Assembly: GCA_964057225.1 (NCBI GenBank)
Contig: OZ059899.1
Coordinates: 5,766,001-5,830,000, forward strand
Length of the DNA: 64,000 nucleotides
DNA from: Auanema rhodensis
Lineage: Eukaryota > Nematoda > Chromadorea > Rhabditida > Rhabditidae
Direction: 5' to 3'
Positions 13,101 through 25,871 of this stretch are shown here, one piece after another (the first letter of the stretch is position 1; each line of letters opens with the position of its first letter). Under the pieces are notes generated by a model. That model ran no database searches, was not told the DNA's origin, and worked only from the letters and a program-made list of their open reading frames with translations. A program made the position numbers and the translations under genes.

Positions 13101-14362
13101 ATTTTCACTACTAACTTGCTGAAAGAGAGGGGAAAATATTTTTTAAATTGAAATATTTTATGTTTTCTTCCACAATATACCTTTAGCTTCTCCTGTAATT
13201 CTTTTTGATGACTCAGCTTTTCACCTTCTCTCTCTAACACTTTTTCCATTCTTTGAAGCCTTTCTATATTATTTCTCATTTCTTCCATTTCTGTTTCAAG
13301 TCTATCTCTCATTTCTTCTTTTTCTTTTGTCAACTTTTGTCTTTCCTGAGTATGAATAAGATATCTTCATTCTGATATTACTAATCAAACTTCTTCTCGA
13401 GCTTTCAAAGCTGCTATTGCCAGTTGATGATCAATTTCTGTTTCAACTTCTTCCATTCGTCGATTATACATTTCTCTTTCACTGAAATATATTAAATATA
13501 TAGATATACTTATTGAAATAGAGTATTTATTGAACAAACTTCTCATAAACATGTTGTAGCCTTGCATTTTCTGATGTTTTTTCCTTAAATTCCTTGTAAA
13601 ACGAGCTCACAACCTAAATATCTTTTAACCAAGTGTCCTACATAATCTAGAAAAGTCGACCAACTTTTTCAAATTTTCTCAACATCTGAGGCATCCCGGA
13701 ATTTTGTAATTGCTCATATAGTATAATAACTTCATCTTGGCTTAAAATTTATTTTGAGTTAAAGTTTGAAATTTCATGTTTTTACCAAGGAAGAGCAAAA
13801 TCAAGAGAAGCTCCTGTATCAGATTCTGAATGATAAACTTCATCATCTAATGCTCGAAATGGTTTTGGACGTGAAGTCTATAATCCGAAAATACGTATAA
13901 TCAGTGTGTTAACGAATTATAAGAGATACTGTAGATACCGTATACCTCAGCATCAGAGTCAAAAATCTCTTCTTGACCTCGTCGAAACCGTACATCTGTA
14001 TCCAGTGCACTGGCTCTACGATGCATACCATTTAATCCTATAAGTTTATTTTTATTATAAAATTAATTTTAAAAAATTGAATTTAACAAACAAAACCTTC
14101 GCTTTCTCCCTTCAATACAGCATCTTCAAATCCAACCAAAAATTCGCTTTTTTCAATAGTTCCTGAGCCATCTTTATCAAGTTGAGAAAATATGAAAGTA
14201 ATATCCTACAAATGAATTTATATTTTTGAAATTGAAATATTTAATTTTTACTTCTGCACTAAGTTGAGGACAAATTTTCGCTAGATCATCCTCAGTTAAA
14301 TAACCTTTATTAGCTGAATCACATTTTAAAAAAAGTTTTTCAACTTCAGCATTGGCCAGCAT
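10131..14362 (-). CDS. rsef-1: EF-hand, coiled-coil Rab GTPase (RASEF/Rab45 type)
   Basis: Eighteen exons in frame (minus strand, 5' to 3'): 14252-14362, 14097-14205, 13946-14037, 13786-13877, 13665-13740, 13540-13613, 13391-13481, 13181-13345, 12983-13118, 12812-12872, 12630-12717, 12066-12275, 11882-12017, 11641-11722, 11454-11568, 10471-10581, 10305-10381, 10131-10233; 642 aa. The first EF-hand (about 10-35) is degenerate; the second (loop 47-58, [12 protein letters not shown]) is canonical. A long charged coiled coil covers about 130-365, then a Ser/Pro linker, then a complete Rab domain: P-loop GDAAVGKS (454-461), WDTAGQE (501-507), NKTD (560-563), ETSA (591-594). The C-terminus CFSRCKS carries two cysteines, likely for lipidation. 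RASEF proteins link Ca2+ and GTP binding to membrane traffic. A TTTACAG acceptor ends 2 nt before the ATG and suggests trans-splicing. The 872-nt intron 10582-11453 shows no gene. Confidence 0.93.
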
Positions 14363-17300
14363 TACTGTAAATATAAAATATATACTGATATACTGATATA
14401 TTATATTAATTATAATAGTTTTAAGTAAAATATATAAATAATATACATGTATATATATATATTTTAAAATAAAATAATAATACATGTATATACGTAATAT
14501 TAATAACATTTATTCTTTGTGTGCACAAAAAGGCCGATCAAATTTACAAAGATAGGATAGAGAGAGATATAGATAGATAGAGAGAGAGAAAAAAAAGAGA
14601 GAGAGAGAGAGATCCAAGTATGAGAATACACGACGATGGATTACCAAACTGAATGAATCGATTGTTGAGAATTGAATGATATAGAAATGTAAAAATCTGT
14701 AAAAAAAAGAAGAAAGTTTTGTATTTTCATAACTATTTATGGATATATTATATGTAACTTTATTTATATTTATTATATAAATAATAATAATAATAATATC
14801 TATACATTTTGTTGTTGTTGTTGACTATTACTGTATATATTATATATCTTTATATATCTTTATATATAAAGTTATAATATAATATATTTAATATTAAATT
14901 AAATAAATTAATAATAAAAATGAATTTTTTTTAAAAATTGTATATCTTTAATTTAGATTAACATGAATAAAAATAAAAATATTTAAAACTTCAGGTGGAA
15001 ATAGAGGAGAATTAGATTGAATAGATGGAGAAGGATAGAATATGATGAAACAATATCCAAAATTGATCAGACAAATTGTATATATTGAATTAGCTGTTTC
15101 ATATTATCCATGTCGTTTATGATATTGGAGTTTGACTGAAAACAATGAAAAACAGAAAAAAAGTTTTCTCCAAAATCAATGAAATCTTTTCAACCGCTGA
15201 ACATATTTTTTGGAAACAAATCATAAATTGATAAACTGATTTGGGTTATATGATCTTGAAGAAATTCATTTTCTTTACAAAAAAAAGGAAATACTATGTA
15301 ATTCATAATATTTATTTAGATATGCATGATCTATTGTTCATAAATAGAATTTGTTGATAAAACATAGAAACGGAAGTCTTATTTACGCAACCGATTTCCT
15401 TTCATGTACTGTATCTATTGCTTATCGTGTCAAGAGCTAACTCTTTACTCACCTCATTCCATTCTATTGAAATAGTGAAGAACAAAGCAAGATCAGCCGG
15501 TACATAAAAGGTAATGATGATTGTTTATAGGTAGGGGGTCGTTAGAGGCAGCAGGAACAGCCGGACCATAGGTGGTGACGCAATCCAATCAAAACACCAC
15601 TTGCCATTTGGTTCATCTTCAACACTGTCCATCTATAACCTTTTATTATCTATTTAGAAAGATATTTCATAGCTACCGATAGAGAGAGCAATTACTATTC
15701 AATTTTCTGATTTGTGTTAGCTTCCTTTTGAGCTGTTGCCGACCTTTATCGACCTAATGTATCTTCTGGTCAACAGGTCACATGTCCATAACTGACAGCA
15801 GAATTTCATAATAGAAATTATAAAAAGTTTCCGATCATAGTTAAACAATAATTTATGAGAAATTAAAAAAACGTACAGTTTATAAACTATAATAAATGTG
15901 TTTATATACTATATCATTCTGTTTTAATATATAATTATATTTAACTATACATATAGTTAAATATTTTGTAAAATATATATTTATATTAAAAATTTATAAT
16001 TTAAGTATAATCTCTGAGTATAATGTTCAGTTAATTTTTCAAAAAACAAATACAAAAAACCAATCATGCTTAACTATATGTGTTGAACCTGGTAAAAAGG
16101 TGTTTATATATCCAAATAGAAGTGTTTTGGTATAATTTCCATGCTATACATGGCTATGTTTATAACTTTAGGTGCTAGATCTATCCATGCCAGTCTACAA
16201 TAGTTAAGAACAGAACTGTACATGAGTATTGTACTTTGACACATGTAATGACACCTTGTCTATATAACACATTATATAGCCTATAGCATAGATATTCTAG
16301 ATAACATTTTTCAATTTTATATTGAAATATCGACAAGAAAATGTTGATTGATTATGATAACTATATACATATAGTATATACTAATGCTTTTTTTTGTCGT
16401 TTTGCGATGTTTAGATTGGATATCGGCAAGATTGCCAAAAGGTTAAAAGATGAAGAGCACATGTGACAGGTATAACATCAAATTCAATTAATTTACTATA
16501 TATTTTATTAATTCTCGATGAATATTTAATAATAATTATTAATAAAAATATAATTCTTGAAGATTCTATTAAGAAAAAAACTTTTTTTCTTGTTGAATAG
16601 CTTTGTTTGACCATATTGTTCATTCACATAAATGAAATAAGCATAAAGCTGAAATATATTTGAGAAGAAACTAAATAGAATTTTAAAGTTTTTGAAGACA
16701 CGTTAAGTTGAAAGTAATTTTCGTATATTAGTACGGATAGATGACTTCATTCAACTTTGCTTGTGTCGAATGATAAATGAAACGGGCATAATGTGTCTGT
16801 TGTATTAGAAATCTAGACACAACTTTGTATTTATTCTCAACATATTCTTTATATATGTATCTCTTTCTCTTTTTCTCTTAGGCTTATAATGCTTCTGTTG
16901 TCAATTACTTAACAACGTGAGCACGTTGAAAGAGAGGGATGACTTAAAAGGAGAAAAATATAGAAATGAAAGAAATTGCAAACATAAATTTCTATTGTTT
17001 ACAAGCCATTTAAGATATTTTTAGTTAAAATATTATTTTCATATTGAAACATTATTAAAATAAAAAAAAATTTAATTATATTTAATAAAATATTATATCA
17101 TTTCTTATTTTCTTGACCCAATTTGCTATATTTTATGAACATGATTTTGAAGTACTTTTATGCAATATAAGAACATTGTCAAGTAGAAATAATTATTGTA
17201 ATTTTCATATTATTTAAAGGCATTTGTTATATAATTAATCTATTTTTTTTACTAATTTAATCCGTTGTCATTCATATAATTTAGCTCTAGGTTGTAGAAA

Positions 17301-17510
17301 AGACCCTAATCCTTTCCTGTCTCCGGGCCAAATAATGACACCCGGTACCATCAGCAAATATCAACAAAATACAAAAGAAGCTATATGAATGTATCAAATA
17401 CACAAATTGTTATTGTTTTTATTTTATTTATTCATAATTATAATAAATATTCATATGTAATAATTAATAAAACGAATGTTTCATTTTAACAGATTTCAAC
17501 CTTTGCAAAA
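14363..17510. other. Gene-poor intergenic region upstream of rsef-1 and the left BarH gene
   Basis: Very AT-rich, with (GA)n near 14565-14612, an (AAT)n tract near 14785 and many TATA-rich palindromes. A GC-richer stretch at about 15480-15800 (CAGCAGGAACAGCCGGACC and following) may be a regulatory element. I see no coding potential. Confidence 0.5.
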
Positions 17511-18371
17511 ATAAAAATATATATTCACATATATTCCATTTGAGACCATTTTTCAATTAAAAATTAATTTTTTTTTAATTAAAAAGAAAATAAAGATTAT
17601 ATATATACTATATATGTATATTATACCTTATGTTTTCTTACATAATTACCGTGAAGAGTAACATGTCAACGGGCTTTTCAAAAGATTTGGTGACGTCATC
17701 AAGATATTGCTCTACTTGACATCATCATATACATCGAAATACAGTATCTTCTATTCATTTTGATTTTTTCAGTTAACTATACTAAACCATATAGTTAAAG
17801 ATGAAAGGAAGTCTTTAGTTATAAAGTCAAGTACGGTAATTACCATTTGCCAAATGTTTTTTCAACAAAATTTGTTTGAAATGTCCTTGTTCAAGCTATT
17901 TCGCGCATTTGCTCACCTCAAATCATCACTTTTTAACTTCATCCATACTCTTCAATTGAGGAAAAAAGCCGAAAATCGAGGACATAACACATAGATGAAC
18001 CATCAAGTTTTAAAAAAAAGTTGGAAAAAATATGAAAATTAGAATATTTATGGGAATTTATGAGAATTTATGAGAATTTATGGGAATTTAGTACTATCTA
18101 ATTAGTATAAGTTAACTATATACACATAGTTAAGACGGAAATAGGTGGAAGAAAAGGAATTTTCTCGCCAAATTTTCTCAATCAAACACTTGGCTTTACC
18201 GTAGAAATTGGAGGAAAAGGTGTGAAATACAAATATTAATTTTCCTTTCCGGTTACATCTGTCGACCGAGAATTCCCATGAACCCTTGGTACCTCATCAC
18301 ACCTCATCTACTCTGTCATTCAGTCTTTTACTAACTATATCATATACTTTACATCAATGTAAACATATCAT
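17511..18371 (+). repeat. Inverted repeat, left arm, distal segment A
   Basis: This segment reads almost base for base as the reverse complement of 32415-33275; paired positions add up to 50786. Only scattered single-base differences are seen (for example in the AGATGAAAGGAAG and TAATTACCATTTGC contexts). It is non-coding, lies about 0.9-1.8 kb upstream of the homeobox ATG, and includes four 10-bp units (TGRGAATTTA) at 18051-18090. Confidence 0.9.
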
Positions 18372-19126
18372 TCTATTTATTATAAAACAAAACACGTATA
18401 ACGATATGATATAATTATCTTGAAGTTAAGCTTAAAGTTAAAGTTATTAAGCCGGATACCACTATTCAAAACGTCATTGTGATGTCCTATTCAGGATATC
18501 TGACTGTCATTCAGGTAAAAGACAAAGAGGATTAAGAAGTAGGATAGGATGACATGTCCTTTTATATTAACTATATCATATATATACTATATTTTTCATT
18601 TCTTTTTTTTTTCATATGATCCGCTAAGTAATCTGGGTAAAATGGTCATGGGAATTTTGTGGTCACTTAATGTACGCACATAAAATCAAAAAAAAACTTA
18701 TTATAACTTGTACTGCCTTGTCTCCATTATCCATATGGGAATATTGGACATCGAGGACATTCAGATCATGTATTATTTGTTTTTTTTTTGTTTTTTTTTG
18801 GTGTTTTAAAATTATTTTTTTACAGAATTTTGAATTAATAGTGTAATAGAATTAATTAATCTTTAATAATTTGCTTTTTTTTATTCTTTCTTGAATGAAT
18901 TAACTAGTATTGATGAATTGCAAACAAAATTCAAACTATTGCCTCTTTATTACCGCCTGGACGAATCTCGGTAGTATTAGTTCAGCATGGATTGAGTATC
19001 CTCTAATTTTCTCGAAATCAATCAAAAAGTTGCGATATTTAACGCTAATTATCCCTTTTTATTGTAAATTTCTTATATTTCTTGTACTTGACTCAATTGT
19101 CACAATACCCTCCCTTCAACTTGATG
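18372..19126. other. Left-arm-specific 755-bp segment inside the inverted repeat
   Basis: The two repeat arms stop matching here. The right arm has an unrelated segment of about 151 bp (32264-32414) at the same place. The left segment includes an (A/T)-homopolymer tract near 18780-18830 and a chance 91-codon frame (18910-19185) that also runs past the segment edge. It is an insertion on the left or a deletion/replacement on the right. Confidence 0.75.
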
Positions 19127-19885
19127 ACCACACCCCAGTTAGACGACTAGCCCCGCCTACCGGGACTCAGTTTGGTTGTATTTAGTATCTTCTGATGGTT
19201 GTTGTTGTTCTTACATTAAAATAATTTTTTTATTTCTTTAAATTAATATATAATTTTCCATTTAAGACCAATTAAAATTTAAAATATTTCAGTTGAAATC
19301 ATGAGTTGTCTTGATCCTCGTCAATTTCTATTATCAAGCTTTTATATGGATCCAACAGCTAATAGTCTTCTATTAGCTAATTTGGCAGCAGCAAATTCAA
19401 CATCTTCTAATTCAAATTCAAATCTTAAAAGATCTGATAAGATGTCATCATTCAATATTTCACAGCTTTTATCATCATCAGCTGTATCATCTGATAATCG
19501 TTTAGATGATGATGGTCCAGATTCATCAACAGGTATTTTCATTTTTAAATTTTTCATTTTTTCTTTTTTTTCTTCAGAATCTGATCAATTACATACATCT
19601 ACTGATGATGTATTACATCTGATGACATCATCATGTGTTGAAGATGAATCTACTTCATCATCACGTCGTGATAGTCCATCTGAATCTTCTACATCACCTA
19701 CATCTGGTGCTATTAAGAAAGCTCGTAAAGCTCGTACTATCTTTACTGATAAGCAACTTCAAGAACTTGAAACAACTTTTGAAAAACAGAAATATCTATC
19801 AGTACAAGATCGAATGGAATTAGCCAATAAGATGGGATTATCTGATACACAAGTTAAAACTTGGTACCAAAATCGCAGGTTTGTT
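19127..19885 (+). repeat. Inverted repeat, left arm, proximal segment B
   Basis: Reverse complement of 31505-32263 (paired positions add up to 51390), covering the proximal promoter, exon 1, intron 1 and exon 2 of the BarH gene plus 7 nt of intron 2. I found three single-base differences over 759 bp: 19214 C/T, 19261 T/A and 19744 T/C, the last synonymous in a Phe codon. Similarity ends just after the exon 2 donor site. Confidence 0.93.
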
Positions 19886-22008
19886 TCATTTACTTACTAA
19901 ATCTTATCCAAAATTTTTTCTTTCTTTTCTTCTTCTTTTCTTCTTTCTTTACAGTTAATTTAACATAATTTTTCTAATCTCTTTAATAAAAAAAAACAAA
20001 AAAAACATCTAACTGACCTATAATCTAAACAGCTACCTGACACCTGTCTTTTGAATGTCTATGCTTGAATCAACTGATCCAATTTCCTTTTTCTTGTTTT
20101 ACCAATTAATCAATTTGTTTAATCTTATAAAAAATTTGGAGAGCAATAGTCAGGTCATAGAGAAGATCTTATAGAAATTTTGCTATATATTCATTATCTC
20201 ATCTTTCTCCCCTTTTGAGAAGGTCATGAACTTGCTAAAAGCCAATTTAACTTGCTTAATCATACGTCAAAAGACTAATTTAGTAATTATATTATATTTT
20301 TATTTATTTAAGTTAAGAATACTTGTAGTATATTCTTCATTATAGAAAAGATTCTAGCTTTCTTTCAATAAGTATTCAAAAGTTGTCCGTTAGAACTAAG
20401 TTCTTAGTTGAATATTCATGCTTTAAGCTTGATTATAGCCTCTCAAACTTCTTCAAGTAGTAAGACAGTGGAACTACAGTATTCCAAAAGATTAATTGTC
20501 TTCTAATACGAATAACATTCCTTTTATTGCTTAGTCTCTATGTTTCGTTTCAAATATAGAAAAAAATGAATGAAATATAATAATTTAAAGATGATGATGA
20601 AGTCAAAAAGATATTAAAAATGGTTTTGTTCCATAAGAAAATGAGACAATTTCTTATATTCCTTTTAATTATTGTCATCAAATATCTTGTATAGACGGAA
20701 AAGCCACATCAAAAGAGGCGAAACGATGATTAAATAATAACAATATGCCCTCTTTTCTCATTGACATCTACCACAAACGACGACAATGTTAATACCATCG
20801 TCATCATCATCGTGCTTCTTATTCTTGCAGCAACATTTTCCTTTAGCTTCATCTTCACAATCGCGTTCAGACTTTAATATATAGGCGATTGATACATATA
20901 AATATTAATTCTATTATTAATTCAATGAGTTGTTCTCTTTCTCTCTCTAACTCCCCTCTCCCTCTCTCTCTCTATCTCTCTCCATCTCTCTATCTCTTTC
21001 TCTCTTTTCTTCTTTAGTTAAAACTAAAGAAAATCTACTAAAATTTCTTATTATATTCTATTATTATTATTATTATTATTATCATTCTTCCATATATGTA
21101 TGTTCATATACATATTAAAAGAAAAAAAAAGAATTAAATTTTTCATTTATTTTTGATCAAAAAAAAAATAAAATTCCAATATAAAACTATGTGCCATTTA
21201 CACAATAACCTTCTCATCCATCCCCCCCCCTTACCACAACCACCTGTTCAGATATATGACGTCATATTATTTTTGTATAATTTAGCTTCGGAATCATGAT
21301 TAGATAATTATCTTCTATTTTTCTTAAAATGTTTTTTATTTATTTCCTAAAAAAAAATAAAAACTAGAAAATGAAATCTTCTCAGTACTTTCTTATATTT
21401 AGATCAAAAATTATTTCTGATAAATGATTTCAATGGCAATTATCGACAAAATACTTTCAATTGACATAATTAGCCGAAAGAGACGAACTGTCTCATTTAT
21501 CTCTTGTCACGCTATAAATCGCTTTGAGTAAATTCTTCCTAATTTATCGTTTTGCTGTTCAAATTTTCTTATATTTCACTCAAAAACATCATTAAACTAT
21601 TCTAAAATACTATTTGAAAAATATTGAGTTTTCAATCATTTCAGAACAAAATGGAAGCGACAGTCTTCAGTGGGATTGGATCTGTTATCTGATGCTGGTA
21701 ATTTAGCTGCAGTTCAACAACTCTTCCGCACTAATCCTCTTTGGGCTACTGGCTATCTATCAAACATTCCACCGTTCCTTGTTGGTCAACAGATTCCTGG
21801 AGCAGGCTCTGTGCCAACACCATCATCTACAGCATCATCTGATGTTGTATCAACACTACCTCATATGATTCCAAATGTTTCCATATCAACAGCAACATCT
21901 AATATGCCTACTTTATCCTTTTTACTTCCATCTACAGGCAACTTAGCATCATCAGGTCTATTAACAACAATTCCACCCTCCACTCCAACAGTAGAAAAAT
22001 CAGAATAA
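19301..22008 (+). CDS. ceh-30/31: BarH-class homeobox transcription factor, left copy
   Basis: Exons 19301-19532, 19578-19878 and 21645-22008; 298 aa. The N-terminal 120 residues are Ser/Asn/Asp-rich. The homeodomain (about 124-184) starts [15 protein letters not shown] and has helix 3 [14 protein letters not shown]; Tyr instead of Phe before QNRR is typical of BarH proteins. The 120-residue tail is Ser/Thr/Pro-rich (starts [20 protein letters not shown], resembling Drosophila Bar) and ends EKSE. In C. elegans, ceh-30 and ceh-31 are BarH genes; ceh-30 protects male CEM neurons from death. A TTTCAG acceptor ends 8 nt before the ATG. Residues 1-177 are identical to the partner gene on the other strand, but exon 3 is clearly diverged, so neither copy can be matched one-to-one to ceh-30 or ceh-31 from this view. 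Confidence 0.95.
19886..21644. other. Intron 2 of the left BarH gene
   Basis: The 1766-nt intron (19879-21644) splits the homeodomain after WYQNR. It contains a (CT)n tract (20935-21010), (TTA)n (21059-21081) and C10 at 21223. A less AT-rich stretch at 20680-20860 could be an enhancer. No ORF is seen, and there is no obvious similarity to intron 2 of the partner gene. Confidence 0.6.
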
Positions 22009-22539
22009 GTTTGTATATTTAAACTAATAGAATCATACTTGTTTGTTTTTTTGCCATAAACTATATAAGTTTTATTGCCAAATTTGTCAGTCAATTGTTT
22101 TTTTCTTTCTTTCATAACTACAACAAAAAAAAATGGAATTCTTTTGCTTGTCTGGTCTTATTTTCCCATTGAAAAGTATTTTTTTCATATATCTTGTTAT
22201 TATAAATTAGATTGAGTATTCAATATTCATTTTGCTTAATTGCTCTAATTATTTGTCTTTAATTTCTTGTTTTTTCTTCTTCTTCTTCTTCTTCTTCTTC
22301 CATAATTTTTCTTAAGATATTCTATAGAATATCATCATAAAGAAAATTGCTTATTGATCTCACAATTCTATGTATTTGACTAATTATGCTTGTCTGTAAT
22401 ACGACATTTGTAAAATTTTAAGAAAAAAATGATAAAATTATCGAAAATTATGCAAAAATTTTTTTATTTTTTTCATTCAAACAAATACTTTTGATATGAC
22501 AAAATAATTTCTTTTCGAACAAAGAGAAACATAGAGTCT

Positions 22540-22576
<37 letters not shown>

Positions 22577-25500
22577 ATAGAAAAAAAGGAAAAAAATTAA
22601 AGAAAAGGCAACAAAGAGGAAAATAATTATATCGGTTGGCATTTGTTTTCATTGACAATTAGAGCGTGATCTGAGATGCTAATGGAATTCCAGTCTTTTC
22701 CTCTAAAAGATCTTCAGAAGTACCGTCATCATCATCAGTTAGTTTTTCTTATGTAGCTGTTCTGAATGAAATGAATAGTACTCAAGAGAAAAATTGTGTT
22801 TTTTTTGTTTTATTGAATAGAAAATATGTTTTATATTTTATAAAAACAATATAAAGATATAGATAGATAGATATATTATATAAATAATATTATTAATATT
22901 AATTAAATTAAATATTTTTCTTCTTATCTGATTTTATTTAATTATTATTCCATGAAACTTAAACTATAATTGACAATTAACTATATATTTACACCTGTTG
23001 ATCATCATAAATGAATATTATTATTATTATTATTATGTTTATGACGTAATACATGGGTGTCAGAAGATGAATGTCAGATTTACTAGATGGTTCTAGAGTA
23101 TGGTTGACAACAGGCACACGACAAGCCTTGATGATGATGAGAAGGAGAAGAAGAGGGAGGAGAGAAGGCTAGGTGTATATGAATGACGAGCATCTGAGAA
23201 CATACATACATTCATCTCACACAAACAACAGCAGGAGTTCAATGTCTGATGCCCTAATTGGATATTAGGTGATTGGTAGAAAATCAGATAAGAAGATGTT
23301 AATAATAGAAATAGTATGGATATAGTAGATGATTAGACACGTCAAGTCATATCCACACGACCGTCCTTATATTGTCAAGTAATAGGCGCTTAGACATTTC
23401 AATGTATATGTATTTGAAGGTTTTTTAGATAAAAAAAATATATAAGAGAATAAATAACATATTTAATTATTTATTATATGATATAGTTAACATATAATTA
23501 GATTATAAGATAAAATATTATATGAGCTGTCATTAATATATTACATAGTTATCTAATAAGTTTATGATCTATAGAAATATAATTTGGGAATATTCATTTA
23601 TTTTTAATTCAAACTAATTTCTTTCTCAGCTTCTTATAGTTATTTTAGGTTATTTCCGTTGAACTTTAATACATTTTATAAAATTATAATGGTAATTCTA
23701 CCTATGGTTATAACACATAAAGGGGAAATGCTAACAGCATTTCAAGAGGAGTTTCTTTAGTTCACACCTCAATATGCCAGACGATCTATGTATACTATAT
23801 GAAAAATTAGAAAAAAAGATCAAAAACAGTTGAAGAAATCCATTTAATTTCTTTTTTTTCCTCTTAAATGTGATTTTTCAATGAAATTTACAGATGTTTC
23901 TAGTAGTTTTGATAGTTTTGATCTGACCTTCAGTTTAGTTTCATGACATATGTTCATGTGGAAATATATATAAAAATTATAAAAAGACATGTTTTCTATG
24001 AAATAAAAAATATTTTTTTATTATTTAAATTATCTATAAATTATATTTTTTTTTCTAAAAAAAACAATACATTAATAGTTATTAGTAATCAAATGTATAT
24101 TGATTTGTTATAATTGTCATCATTGAACTTCAATGTTTTTTATTTTTCAAATCAATTTAATAACATAAAAAGTATAATTTTCATTATACAATATATCATA
24201 TATAATATGAATTTCTGTCAAATATTTAGTCATTTAGACAATTTTCAATGAACATTGATGATTTTCAATATACATGATGATTGTCTACGAACATTATGAA
24301 ATGCAGATGTCTACTCTCATGGTAACTTGACAATTATCTTAAAAATCTATTATATTCGTTAGAAATGTCCTTTTCATAATAAATTTTTACAGACAACATA
24401 CCTCTTCTTCTTCTTCTTCTTCTTTGTCAACGTTTTTTTTTGTGATTTAGGTTCATTTGCCTTCAAAAATATTTGATGACCATGACTGCATTGGATGTAA
24501 TTTATAAGAAAAAAAATATTTTCAATTATATATATCTATGTAGATGTATTTTACAATGAACTTCTTATAATTACAGATGGATTAATATGATTTTCAGGAT
24601 GACAAATTTGAAAATTCGTTAATGATGGTTAAGAAGAAATCTCCAGATTTATTGCACATGTCATAGGTCAAAGTATAAATTGAATTAAACTAAACTAATT
24701 TGCTTGTTACTATGCTATTAACTGAATTTGTAATTAATACTAATAATAGTTTATTCATCATCGTCTTCATCTCTTGTCTGAACTTTTAAAAGAATAAGGA
24801 AGAAAAAGTTGAAGAAGAAGAAGAAGACAACCATGATTCTATTTTCAGGTTCAAGTTTCAAATGCAATATGTGTCTGCTTGAATAAATGATTTGTAAAAG
24901 TAAAAGTTAAGTAAGCTAGATGTCCTAAGTATTCAAACAATTTTTTTTCATTTTTTTTGCAAAACGAAGAACCAAAAAAAGGGAGAAAACAATGAAAAAT
25001 GGAAGAAAGCATTCAAAAGACTTTTTAAATTTCAAAAAACCTTTGCCTTTGTCGTATATTATGAAGATGACATTTTTGATTATCAATTTCAGAATCATTA
25101 GATTGAAATTAATGAAAATTTATTAAGGAAATTACATCTAGTCAATCAGCGAAACGATGATGAAGTCAAGCGTATTTTATATTCATCCTCCTCTTAATCT
25201 ACCGTATCTATATGTTATCTAATTAATATTTTAAATTTCAAAAAAGAACAATCTTGCAAATATAATGATAATCTGTCGTTGTAATCTAGAAAAATGATGT
25301 TAATATATATTCTTTTATTGTATATTTCATCTGATAATTATAAATTATAATAAGTGCATTGTATTAAATCGGATCGTCATACATATATGCCCTTTACTTT
25401 GTTTAAAAACTTTTTTCCCGGAGTATTTACATATATACAGAGAGAGAGGGAGAGAGGGAGGGAGAGAGAGAGAACGAGGGGGTATAAAATACTTTTGTAT

Positions 25501-25832
25501 GACTGAATGAAGACTGGAAGAACGTTCTTCTCAATTGGATGGAAGAATAGATGAAGACAACTAATTAGTAGATACAATACTATATAGTATAATATGTACT
25601 ATATTTAGGAAAATTAGATGACTTTAATATAAAAAGGAAAAAGGTGAAAAGGAAATGAAGAATGTCATCTACAGATCGGAAGTCTTTGCTCAAGTTACAT
25701 CAATTAGTTGTCGACAACTGAATGTCAATTATGAATATTTGAATGGGTGAGACGATGATTGAATATATGAAGATGGGTAAAGAACTAACGAGAAATAAAG
25801 AAAAAAAATTGTAAGAAAACAGATAAAGAGAT

Positions 25833-25871
<39 letters not shown>

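Noticed and set aside
18910-19185. 91-codon plus frame upstream of the left BarH gene
   Set aside because: It spans the boundary between left-specific and duplicated sequence and reads into the homeobox promoter; no codon pattern or domain.
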